Source: JAJPKR01 sp050746125 (GTDB lineage: Bacteria > Acidobacteriota > Terriglobia > Terriglobales > SCQP01). From it: 64,000 nucleotides of DNA. A program made the translations under genes and the position numbers. The stretch is taken from contig JBOGKX010000195.1 of the NCBI GenBank assembly GCA_050746125.1, forward strand, positions 5,538-69,537, written 5' to 3'. This document shows, piece after piece, positions 9,737 through 16,902 of the stretch (within the stretch, counting starts at the first letter, position 1; each line of letters opens with the position of its first letter). Under the pieces are notes generated by a model that saw nothing but the letters and a program-made list of their open reading frames with translations, had not been told where the DNA came from and did not search any database.

Positions 9737-10816
9737 ATGCTGCTGATCTTCTTCGGCCTAGCCCTTTCGTCTTCGTGGGGCAACGGCCACGCCACCACTT
9801 ATCGCAGCCTGCTGCGTGGCTTGCGTGCCCGTGGCCACCGAGTGATTTTCTACGAACGAGACGTGCCCTGGTATGGCGGCCACCGCGATCTCGAGCGCCC
9901 CGATTACGCCGAAGTTCGCCTCTTTGCCGGCTGGCGCGACATCCGTGCCACCGCCTTGGCCGCTGCCCGCACTGCCGACGCCGTCGTGGTGGGCAGCTAC
10001 TGCGGCGAGGCCATTGCCATCCTCGACGATCTGCTGTCGGTACGCCCACGCCGTTTGGCCTTTTATGACATCGACACGCCGGTCACCATCGCCGCCCTCG
10101 ACCACGGCCGCTGCGAGTACTTGCGCCCCGATCAGCTCGCCGCCGTAGATCTGTATCTGAGCTTCACTTCCGGACCGATACTCAAGGAATTACGGCGTCG
10201 CGGAGCGCGCTGCGTTCGTCCACTGCACTGCTGCGCCGATCCCGAACACTACCGCCCCGGTCCGCCAATCCCGCCGCGCTGGGATCTGGGTTACCTCGGC
10301 ACCTATGCTCCCGACCGACAAGACAAGCTGCGCCGGCTGCTGCTCGAGCCCGCCCGCCGCCTGCCCGGCCAGCGTTTTGTAGTGGCGGGTCCGATGTACT
10401 CCGATCAAGCTGGCTGGCCACTCAACGTGGAATATTTACCCCATGTGCCGCCTGGCGATCATCCCACTTTTTATCGTTCCTGCCGCATGACCCTTAGCAT
10501 CACCCGGCGGGCCATGGTGGCCTGGGGCCACTCTCCATCAATTCGTCTTTTTGAAGCCGCTGCATGCGAGGCGCCCATCATCACCGACCCTTGGCCTGGA
10601 CTCGATGAGTTCTTTCGGACGGAGCAGCGGCCCGGAGAACCTTCGGAAGTGCTGGTCGCGTCCGATGCCGGCACCGTAGTCCGGTACTTACGTGAACTTT
10701 CGCCATTGGACTTGCGGCGCATTGCGCGCGCGGCACGCGGCCGCGTCTTGCGCCACCACACCGGATTGCACCGCGCCGAACAACTAGAATCCTACTTGCA
10801 AAAAATCGCCCCTTAG
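9737..10816 (+). CDS. CgeB-like glycosyltransferase, copy 3
   Basis: A 359-residue paralogue of the two preceding proteins: LSSSWGNGHATTYRSLLRGL at the N-terminus and SIRLFEAAACEAPIITDPWPG then LDEFF in the C-terminal domain. A full TSGPILKEL segment with RPLHCCADPEHY marks the linker between the two GT-B lobes. The start lies 14 bases after copy 2. It is the last gene of the cluster; about 90 bases follow before an unrelated exported protein. Family membership is well supported. The sugar transferred is unknown. Confidence 0.86.
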   Translation: MLLIFFGLALSSSWGNGHATTYRSLLRGLRARGHRVIFYERDVPWYGGHRDLERPDYAEVRLFAGWRDIRATALAAARTADAVVVGSYCGEAIAILDDLLSVRPRRLAFYDIDTPVTIAALDHGRCEYLRPDQLAAVDLYLSFTSGPILKELRRRGARCVRPLHCCADPEHYRPGPPIPPRWDLGYLGTYAPDRQDKLRRLLLEPARRLPGQRFVVAGPMYSDQAGWPLNVEYLPHVPPGDHPTFYRSCRMTLSITRRAMVAWGHSPSIRLFEAAACEAPIITDPWPGLDEFFRTEQRPGEPSEVLVASDAGTVVRYLRELSPLDLRRIARAARGRVLRHHTGLHRAEQLESYLQKIAP

Positions 10817-10908
10817 CTGCCGCCCGCCATCAAGCCGCCGACTCCGGAATCGGCATCCATTTTTCCATACTCCACGTTTCCATTTTGCGGAAGCCCGAGG
10901 TGGATCGA

Positions 10909-11916
10909 ATGCCGAGGAAAACTCTGACGGTTGTTGCCCTGACCTTCCTGTGCCATCTGGGTTTGGCCTGGGGACAATCCAACAATGCGCCCACAACCGG
11001 CAAGGGCTTCACTTTTCGCGCCTTTCTGGAAGACGCCTCGGGTGGTCCAATGTCCGGTGTCACAGTTCAAATCGAGGAATGGAACGGCCTGGTGGTCGGC
11101 ACCGCCGTCACGGAAAGCGACGGCTCCTTCGCCGTCCGGGACCTCGAGCCCGGCTTGTACTGGATCAGCGGAAATTACCGGGGTCGCCCGTTCCGGCAGA
11201 CCGTGAACTTCTCGAATCCGCAGTTGATTACCGAGGTGCAGTTGAACATACCATCGCCGCCGCGAACGGTGGCGAGCGGCAACCCCGCCGGGGACGTGGT
11301 TTCGGTCGGGGCGCTCTCTGCCTCGCCGGAGGCCCGCAAAAATCTCGACAAAGCGCGGAAGGCGCTCGCTGGCCATCAAATCGCCCGCGCCTTCGCCTTA
11401 AGCGGCGCCGCCATAGCCGGCGCACCGCGCTGGGCCGAGCCCTATTTTTTTCGCGGCGTGTTGCACTTGGACCAGCACGAATACAGAGAGGCGATTCAGG
11501 ATTTGAACTCCTCGCTCGACAACAAGCCACAAGATCCGCTTGCACTGGCGGCGCTCGGCACCGCCATGCAGCAACTCGGCCGCCTTCGCCTGGCTTTGAA
11601 TTATCTGGACTACGCAAACCGCATCAAGCCGGTGTGGCAAGCGTACTTTACTCGAGCGCAAATCGATTTGTCGCTGCATCGCCCGACCCAAGCGATTCAA
11701 GACGCCGGTCAGGCGCTATCCCTCGATCCTCCCGGGCCGCCACAATGCCACCTGCTGCGCGCCAACGGCGACTTGGAGCTGCGCAATTTGGCCGACGCCG
11801 CGCGCGAGTTGCGCATTTTCTTGACGTTTTCGCCGAACGCTCCGGAGGCCAGCCAAGCCCGCTCGGTGCTGCACGCGATTCATCGCGTCGCACGCAATGA
11901 AGCCGGTCGCCCTTAA
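10909..11916 (+). CDS. exported TPR protein with N-terminal carboxypeptidase-regulatory-like domain
   Basis: The ATG at 10909 (MPRKTLTVV) gives a clean Sec signal peptide (about 22 residues ending near AWGQ) and a mature protein of about 313 residues; an ATG eight codons upstream is less likely. Residues 35-110 look like a beta-sandwich CarboxypepD_reg domain (GGPMSGVTVQIEE, ESDGSFAVRDLEPG, YWISG). Residues 140-325 form about five tetratricopeptide repeats with the A-x3-Y-x3-A spacing. It is presumably periplasmic or surface-exposed, a binding scaffold rather than an enzyme. No partner is evident, and base composition is less GC-rich than its neighbours. Confidence 0.75.
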   Translation: MPRKTLTVVALTFLCHLGLAWGQSNNAPTTGKGFTFRAFLEDASGGPMSGVTVQIEEWNGLVVGTAVTESDGSFAVRDLEPGLYWISGNYRGRPFRQTVNFSNPQLITEVQLNIPSPPRTVASGNPAGDVVSVGALSASPEARKNLDKARKALAGHQIARAFALSGAAIAGAPRWAEPYFFRGVLHLDQHEYREAIQDLNSSLDNKPQDPLALAALGTAMQQLGRLRLALNYLDYANRIKPVWQAYFTRAQIDLSLHRPTQAIQDAGQALSLDPPGPPQCHLLRANGDLELRNLADAARELRIFLTFSPNAPEASQARSVLHAIHRVARNEAGRP

Positions 11917-12039
11917 GAAAAATCTAACCTGGTCGCGTGAACAGGCGAAATGCGTCTATACCTGACAATGCGCGCCGCAGCCGCGCCGTCCGCAGCGCGC
12001 TAAACTGAAGAAGTACGGGGATTTATTGCAGGGAGGAGA

Positions 12040-12465
12040 TTGGCAAGCGAACTGCTCTATCCCAGGGCGAGGATTCCAGTCGAGCAGCCTATGATCATCT
12101 CAATCGCCATATTGATCCTGTCGCTGCTGGCACTCGTGTACTGGCTCGCCGCCTTTGTCCACGGCCGCGTGCTGGAGGCCGATCTTGCCGAGCTGGATCG
12201 ATTGCATCAGGAAGGGTTACTGCCAAAACTCAATTCCTTGGAGCAAGACTTCCAGACTTTGACCTCGCTGCTCAAGGCCATCGCTCCCGCGGTCCAGATG
12301 CGGCAAGCGCCATGGATTCGCTCCTATTTCGCCTGCCTGCGCATCTCTCGCGCCATCTGCTCTTCCTCGGCGTGGCTGGAGATGGAACTGCGGCGGCTCG
12401 TCGCTTTGCAATCTTGCAATTATCGCCGGGCTTGCGCCCGCCTCGCCGAATTCACCGGCGAGTAA
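12040..12465 (+). CDS. small single-span membrane protein of unknown function
   Basis: The longest frame starts at TTG 12040, only three bases after a GGAGG, which is too close; the ATG at 12091 (MIISIAILIL) is more plausible and gives 124 residues. The N-terminal 25 residues form one membrane anchor, followed by a helical, charged region (LEADLAELDRLHQEGLLPKLNSL in part) likely to form a short coiled coil, and a Cys-containing C-terminal half. It stands alone on the plus strand and converges with the MBL-fold gene, the two stops being four bases apart. The family was not recognised. Confidence 0.55.
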   Translation: MASELLYPRARIPVEQPMIISIAILILSLLALVYWLAAFVHGRVLEADLAELDRLHQEGLLPKLNSLEQDFQTLTSLLKAIAPAVQMRQAPWIRSYFACLRISRAICSSSAWLEMELRRLVALQSCNYRRACARLAEFTGE

Positions 12466-12469
12466 ACGC

Positions 12470-13174
12470 TCAGCGGAACTGAGCGCGGCGCCCGGTCAAG
12501 AACGGGTTCGTGGCTCGTTCCGCGCCGATCGTCGTCTCACGCCCGTGGCCGGGGATCACCAGCGTCGCGTCGGGCAACACCAGCAGCTTGGAATGGACGG
12601 AGTGCACGATCTGGGCCATGTCACCACCGGGCAAATCGGTGCGGCCAATCGAGCCTGCGAATAGCGTATCACCGGCGAATAACTGCCCGGCGCTGGCCAG
12701 ATAAAGACAAGCACTGCCAGGCGTGTGGCCGGGAGTCTCCAAAACATCAAACCGCATGCCGCCGGCCCGCACAGGCTCATTGTCCCGCAATGGCGCGTCC
12801 ACGCTGGCGGTCGCGGGCAGCGGAATTCCAAGCCAGCCAGCTTGGTCCTCGAGCATCCCGTAAATCTCCTGATCGCGGGGCTGAAGCAGCAGCGGCGCGC
12901 CGGTGAGCCGTTTCAAGCGTGCCGCGGCGCCAATGTGGTCGATGTGGGCGTGGGTGATGGCGATGGCGGCGACGCGGAGGTGGTTGTCGCGCAGGCAATC
13001 CAAGATCTGGCCCAGGCCGCCCTGGCCCTCGCTCTCGGTGTCGTCGCCGGGGTCGATCACGAGACAATCGCCGCTGGCCGGATCGGCGACGATCGAGCAA
13101 TTACATGCCAGGCGGCCGACCGGAATCGTCCAGCGGCGCACGACGTCGGCACTGGACCGCGTATGGTCAGGCAT
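12470..13174 (-). CDS. MBL-fold metallo-hydrolase, glyoxalase II-like
   Basis: A 234-residue metallo-beta-lactamase-fold protein. The metal motif THAHIDHIG (HAHIDH at 75-80) and the downstream ligands GHTPGS, AGDTLF and IPGHG are all present in order. This arrangement fits the hydroxyacylglutathione hydrolase-like subgroup, which usually hydrolyses thioesters, but the short length and lack of the C-terminal GloB domain leave the substrate open. It follows secG by 15 bases and is likely the last gene of that transcription unit. Confidence 0.85.
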   Translation of the reverse strand: MPDHTRSSADVVRRWTIPVGRLACNCSIVADPASGDCLVIDPGDDTESEGQGGLGQILDCLRDNHLRVAAIAITHAHIDHIGAAARLKRLTGAPLLLQPRDQEIYGMLEDQAGWLGIPLPATASVDAPLRDNEPVRAGGMRFDVLETPGHTPGSACLYLASAGQLFAGDTLFAGSIGRTDLPGGDMAQIVHSVHSKLLVLPDATLVIPGHGRETTIGAERATNPFLTGRRAQFR

Positions 13175-13189
13175 GAAAGGTCTCGATGA

Positions 13190-13507
13190 TTATTTCTTGG
13201 GAGGAGCGGGCGGCGCGGAGCGAGCCGGCTGCGAGTGCTGCGTGGTCGAGCCCAAGATCGAACTCGCCCGGGCTTGGGAACGATTGGAGATCAACGCCAA
13301 GGTCACCGTGGTCAAGCCAAAGATGATCGCCAAAACGATGGTGGTTTTGCTCAGCGTGGTTTGCGCGCCGCGCGGACCAAACGCCGTCTGGCTGCCCATG
13401 CCGCCGAAGGCGGAGGCAAGATCGCCGGCGCTGCCGCTTTGCAGCAGGATCACCACGATCAGCAAAAAGCAGGTCACGATATGGATGGCGGTAATGATGA
13501 ATTCCAC
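13190..13507 (-). CDS. secG: SecG, preprotein translocase subunit
   Basis: A 105-residue protein with two membrane segments flanking the SecG signature VILLQSGSAGDLASAFGG. The GTG at 13507 (VEFIITAIH) is chosen because a longer open frame runs into the tRNA gene and cannot be coding there. The C-terminus is a Ser/Pro/Ala-rich cytoplasmic tail ending PPAPPKK, longer than in E. coli. SecG assists SecYE/SecA protein export at the inner membrane. It lies directly downstream of tRNA-Leu(GAG) and tpiA on the same strand. Confidence 0.9.
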   Translation of the reverse strand: MEFIITAIHIVTCFLLIVVILLQSGSAGDLASAFGGMGSQTAFGPRGAQTTLSKTTIVLAIIFGLTTVTLALISNRSQARASSILGSTTQHSQPARSAPPAPPKK

Positions 13508-13546
13508 TGTTAGAACACTCGTCCCAGGCGCGTAATTTCGAGATTG

Positions 13547-13631
13547 TGGTGCGGAAGGCGGGACTCGAACCCGCATGCCTTGCGGCGCCACCCCCTCAAG
13601 ATGGTGTGTCTGCCAATTTCACCACTTCCGC
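13547..13631 (-). tRNA. tRNA-Leu (anticodon GAG), CCA encoded
   Basis: The minus strand reads GCGGAAG for the acceptor 5' side, a D arm with GTGGTGAAATTGGCAGACAC, an anticodon stem CCATC/GGTGG around the loop TTGAGGG (anticodon GAG), a long class II variable arm, the T arm GGGTTCGAGTCCC and CTTCCGC ACCA at the 3' end. All stems pair, apart from one wobble in the anticodon stem. It sits between tpiA and secG. The same tRNA isoacceptor neighbours secG in E. coli (leuU), though in the opposite order. Confidence 0.97.
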
Positions 13632-13644
13632 GGGACCCGCTCCT

Positions 13645-13650
13645 ATTATA
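13645..13650 (-). promoter_or_regulatory. -10 element (TATAAT) for tRNA-Leu
   Basis: The minus strand carries a perfect TATAAT between the tpiA stop and the tRNA 5' end, 13 bases before the mature tRNA. The -35 region would fall inside the tpiA stop region, but no good TTGACA match is present at 17 bases. It would allow the tRNA and secG to be expressed independently of the glycolytic genes. Confidence 0.45.
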
Positions 13651-13661
13651 GCCAAGCGGAA

Positions 13662-14417
13662 CTATCCCAAGAGAGCGGCGAAGGCCGCCGCATCGAGACT
13701 AGCGCCGCCGACCAAACCGCCATCCACGTCGGGCTGAGCCAGCAGACCGGCGATATTGTCCGGTTTGACGCTGCCGCCGTAAAGAATGCGAAGGTGGCGG
13801 GCCGCCTCGCCGCCGAAGACCTCGTGCGCCAGCGCGCGCAAGAACTGATGCGCCGCTTGCGCCGTGGCCGGCGAGGCGGTACGGCCGGTGCCGATGGCCC
13901 AGACTGGCTCATAAGCCAGAACGCAGTGCAGCACTTCCTCCACGCCCAAACCCCATAGCCCGCGCTCGAACTGGCGGCGCAAAACCGCTTCCGTCTGATC
14001 GGCATCGCGTTCGGCCAGGGTCTCGCCAACGCAAACGATCGGCGTCAAGTCGACCGCCAGCGCGGCCCGCACCTTGCGTTGCACCGTCTCGTCGGTTTCG
14101 CCGAAGAATTGCCGCCGCTCGGAATGGCCGACGATGGCGTATTCACAACCAGCGGCCTTGAGGATGGGCCCCGAGACTTCGCCGGTGAACGCGCCGCGCG
14201 CTTCCCAGTGCAAATTTTGGCCGGCGATGGCCACGTCCAGGCCTTGCGCGGCGGCTACGGCAGCGGGAATACAGGGGAACGGCGGCGCGACTACCACGAA
14301 CGGGGCTGGGCGCTCCAGCAGGCGTGGCCGCAGCGTCTGGAAGAACTCGGCCGTTTCGGCCGGCGTCTTGTGCATCTTCCAGTTGGCGGCCATGATCGGG
14401 CGGCGATGGCCGCCCAT
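13662..14417 (-). CDS. tpiA: triose-phosphate isomerase
   Basis: TIM barrel enzyme of about 251 residues interconverting dihydroxyacetone phosphate and glyceraldehyde 3-phosphate. Present are the substrate-binding NWKMHK near the N-terminus, the catalytic His motif GHSERRQFFGE, the catalytic Glu motif AYEPVWAIGTG and the phosphate-binding LYGGSVKPDN. The start is either ATG 14417 or the adjacent GTG 14420, both overlapping the pgk stop. It completes the gap-pgk-tpiA glycolytic run. Confidence 0.96.
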   Translation of the reverse strand: MGGHRRPIMAANWKMHKTPAETAEFFQTLRPRLLERPAPFVVVAPPFPCIPAAVAAAQGLDVAIAGQNLHWEARGAFTGEVSGPILKAAGCEYAIVGHSERRQFFGETDETVQRKVRAALAVDLTPIVCVGETLAERDADQTEAVLRRQFERGLWGLGVEEVLHCVLAYEPVWAIGTGRTASPATAQAAHQFLRALAHEVFGGEAARHLRILYGGSVKPDNIAGLLAQPDVDGGLVGGASLDAAAFAALLG

Positions 14418-15625
14418 CACGCTGCCGCTCCCGCATTGGCCAGCGCTTCGACGCCCGGCAACTTCTCGCCCCCGAGAAATTCGAGGGAAGCGCCTCCGCC
14501 GGTCGAGACATGGGTAATACGATCCACCACCCCCGCCGCCTCGATGGCCGCGACCGAATCACCCCCGCCGACGATGCTGGTCGCCTGGGCGCCGGCCACC
14601 GCCTGGGCGACGGCCAGGGTGCCCAACTCGAAAGGCGGAGTCTCGAAGACGCCCATAGGCCCATTCCACACGATGGTCTTCGCCTGGGCAATTTCCTCCG
14701 CGTACTGAGCACGGGTGCGCGGTCCGATGTCGAAAGCCTTCATGCCGGCGGGAATCTCGCCGACCACTCTCGTCGCGACATGCGGCTCGAGCTTTGCCGC
14801 CACCACGTGGTCCGCGGGCAGCAACAGGCGGTACCGGCCCTCGTCGGCGCGGGCCAGCAGCCGCCGCGCGGCGTCGAACCGGTCGGGCTCGCAAAGGGAG
14901 TCGCCCACCGGCTGCCCTTGCGCCGCCAGGAAGGTATAGGCCATGCCGCCACCGATTAGGATCACGTCAGCGTGATGAGCCAAGTTCTCGATCACCGGAA
15001 TCTTATCGGCGATCTTGGCGCCGCCCAGGATCAATATGAAAGGATGGCCGGGATTGCCCAGCGCCTGGCCGAGGTAGCGCAGTTCCTTCTCCATCAAGAA
15101 TCCGGCCACGGCGGGCTGCAGGAACTGGGTCACGCCGACGGTCGAGGCATGGGCGCGATGCGCGCTGCCGAAAGCGTCATTCACGTAAACCTCCGCCAGC
15201 GACGCCAACTGGCGCGCGAAGTCGGGATCGTTGGCCTCCTCTTGCGGCTGAAAGCGCAGATTTTCCAGCAGCAGCACGGTGCCGGGCTCGAGATGTTCCG
15301 CCATCTCTTGCGCTTGCAGGCCTACCGTCTCCGGGCAAAAGCCGACCTGCACGCCGAACCCGAGGTCGCGATCGAGAAGCATGCGCAGATGCTCGGCGAC
15401 GGGGCGCAAGCTGAACTCGGGATTGCGCTTCCCTTTCGGCCGGCCTAAATGCGAACAGAGAATCACTTTGGCGCCCTGCCCCAGCAGGTATTTCAACGTG
15501 GGCAGGGTCTCGCGGATGCGCGTGTCGTCGGCCACCGCGCCGGCTTCGAGCGGCACGTTGAAATCCACTCGCACCAGCACGCGGCGGCCGGCGACGGCAA
15601 TATCACGAACGGAGCGTTTCTTCAT
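14417..15625 (-). CDS. pgk: phosphoglycerate kinase
   Basis: A 402-residue two-domain kinase catalysing ATP formation from 1,3-bisphosphoglycerate. The N-terminal substrate site RVDFNVPL, the SHLGRPKG loop, and the C-terminal nucleotide motifs GGGMAYTFL and GGGDSVAAIE are in their usual places. The ATG at 15625 (MKKRSVRD) is chosen; the frame stays open 28 codons upstream but the extra part is low-complexity and overlaps the gap stop. It lies 23 bases after gap and overlaps tpiA. Confidence 0.96.
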   Translation of the reverse strand: MKKRSVRDIAVAGRRVLVRVDFNVPLEAGAVADDTRIRETLPTLKYLLGQGAKVILCSHLGRPKGKRNPEFSLRPVAEHLRMLLDRDLGFGVQVGFCPETVGLQAQEMAEHLEPGTVLLLENLRFQPQEEANDPDFARQLASLAEVYVNDAFGSAHRAHASTVGVTQFLQPAVAGFLMEKELRYLGQALGNPGHPFILILGGAKIADKIPVIENLAHHADVILIGGGMAYTFLAAQGQPVGDSLCEPDRFDAARRLLARADEGRYRLLLPADHVVAAKLEPHVATRVVGEIPAGMKAFDIGPRTRAQYAEEIAQAKTIVWNGPMGVFETPPFELGTLAVAQAVAGAQATSIVGGGDSVAAIEAAGVVDRITHVSTGGGASLEFLGGEKLPGVEALANAGAAA

Positions 15626-15648
15626 GCGCCTTTCCTCGCCTCGCCGGC

Positions 15649-16656
15649 TCACCAGCCCTTCTTGGCCAAAAATTGAATCAGGTCGCGCACCCGGCAGGAA
15701 TAGCCCCATTCATTGTCGTACCAGCTGACCACCTTGACGCAGTTGCCGGCGATCACGCGCGTCAGCTTGCTGTCCACGATCGAGGAGCGGCTGTCGCCCA
15801 GGTAATCGCGCGAAACCAACTCCGCTTCTTCGTAACCGAGAATGCCCTTCATCGGTCCGCCCGCCGCGGCGCGCATCGCCGCATTGACCTCCTCGGCCGA
15901 GGTCTTTTTTTCCACGAACGCCACTAGATCGACCACCGAGACGTCCGGCGTCGGCACCCGCATGGCGAAGCCATCGAGCTTGCCCTTGAGATCGGGGATC
16001 ACCAAGTGCAGCGCCTTGGCCGCCCCGGTGGAGGTGGGGATCATGTTGATCGCCGCGGCGCGGGCGCGGCGCAGGTCGCGGTGCGGCAGATCGAGCACGT
16101 TTTGATCGTTGGTGTAGGAGTGGATGGTGGTCATCGAGCCGGCGACGATGCGGAAGCTGTCGTGGACCACTTTGGCGATCGGCGCAAGGCAGTTGGTCGT
16201 GCAACTGGCGTTGGAGACGACGTGATGGCGGGCGGGATCGTAAGCGCCATCGTTGACGCCGAGCACGAGGGTGACGTCTTCGTTCGTGGCCGGGGCGGAA
16301 ATTACGACCTTCTTCACCGGCCCGCGCAGATGCTTGCGGGCCTCTTCACCCTTGGTGAACTTGCCGGTGGATTCGACCACGACTTCGACGCCCGCTTCCG
16401 GCCACGGCAAGGCAGCGGGATCTTTTTGCGCGAAGACCTGAAATTTGCGGTCGTCCACTGCGATCCAATCCTCGCCCGCGGTGACGCGGTTGGGCAAATT
16501 GCCGAGCACGGAATCGTATTTCAAAAGATGGGCCAGCGTATCGGGCGTGGTGATGTCGTTGACGGCGACGATCTGCAACTCGGGATGGCCGAGCGCGGCG
16601 CGAAAGACGTTGCGGCCGATTCGTCCGAAACCATTGATTCCAACTCGAACGGGCAT
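15649..16656 (-). CDS. gap: glyceraldehyde-3-phosphate dehydrogenase, type I
   Basis: A 335-residue NAD-dependent enzyme of glycolysis. The Rossmann motif GINGFGRIGR (6-15), Asp34 in NDITTPD (indicating NAD rather than NADP preference) and the catalytic Cys152 in SNASCTTNC are visible. The ATG at 16656 follows GGAGGAATCACCGG, a strong Shine-Dalgarno sequence that decides the start over the much longer open frame. It is the first gene of the minus-strand run gap-pgk-tpiA-tRNA-Leu-secG. Confidence 0.97.
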   Translation of the reverse strand: MPVRVGINGFGRIGRNVFRAALGHPELQIVAVNDITTPDTLAHLLKYDSVLGNLPNRVTAGEDWIAVDDRKFQVFAQKDPAALPWPEAGVEVVVESTGKFTKGEEARKHLRGPVKKVVISAPATNEDVTLVLGVNDGAYDPARHHVVSNASCTTNCLAPIAKVVHDSFRIVAGSMTTIHSYTNDQNVLDLPHRDLRRARAAAINMIPTSTGAAKALHLVIPDLKGKLDGFAMRVPTPDVSVVDLVAFVEKKTSAEEVNAAMRAAAGGPMKGILGYEEAELVSRDYLGDSRSSIVDSKLTRVIAGNCVKVVSWYDNEWGYSCRVRDLIQFLAKKGW

Positions 16657-16807
16657 CCGGTGATTCCTCCTTGGGAACTGGCAAAATCGAAGCCTTTTAT
16701 CGTAGCAGACGCCCACCCGACGACGCGGGCCGCCGCCCAGGGCGCGCGGGGCGCGGTCGAACCCGACCGCTTTGTCATCGCGGGCGCCGCGCCGCCGCAA
16801 TGGCCCA

Positions 16808-16813
16808 TATAAT
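16808..16813 (+). promoter_or_regulatory. candidate -10 element (TATAAT)
   Basis: A perfect TATAAT lies in the 246-base region between the divergent gap and PpiC-type genes, about 90 bases before the PpiC ATG. No good -35 lies at 16-18 bases, so this is only a candidate promoter for the plus-strand gene. The element is in a nearly palindromic context, so direction is uncertain. Confidence 0.3.
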
Positions 16814-16902
16814 GGGATGATCCCCGCCAGCCCCGGGCCGGGCTCGTTTGTCCCCCGAGGCTGGGGTTTCACTTTGCCGCGACTGGGGTGCGGAGCTTTT
16901 AC

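Noticed and set aside
16772..16777. TTGTCA as the -35 partner of TATAAT at 16808
   Set aside because: Spacer is 30 bases, far outside 15-19.
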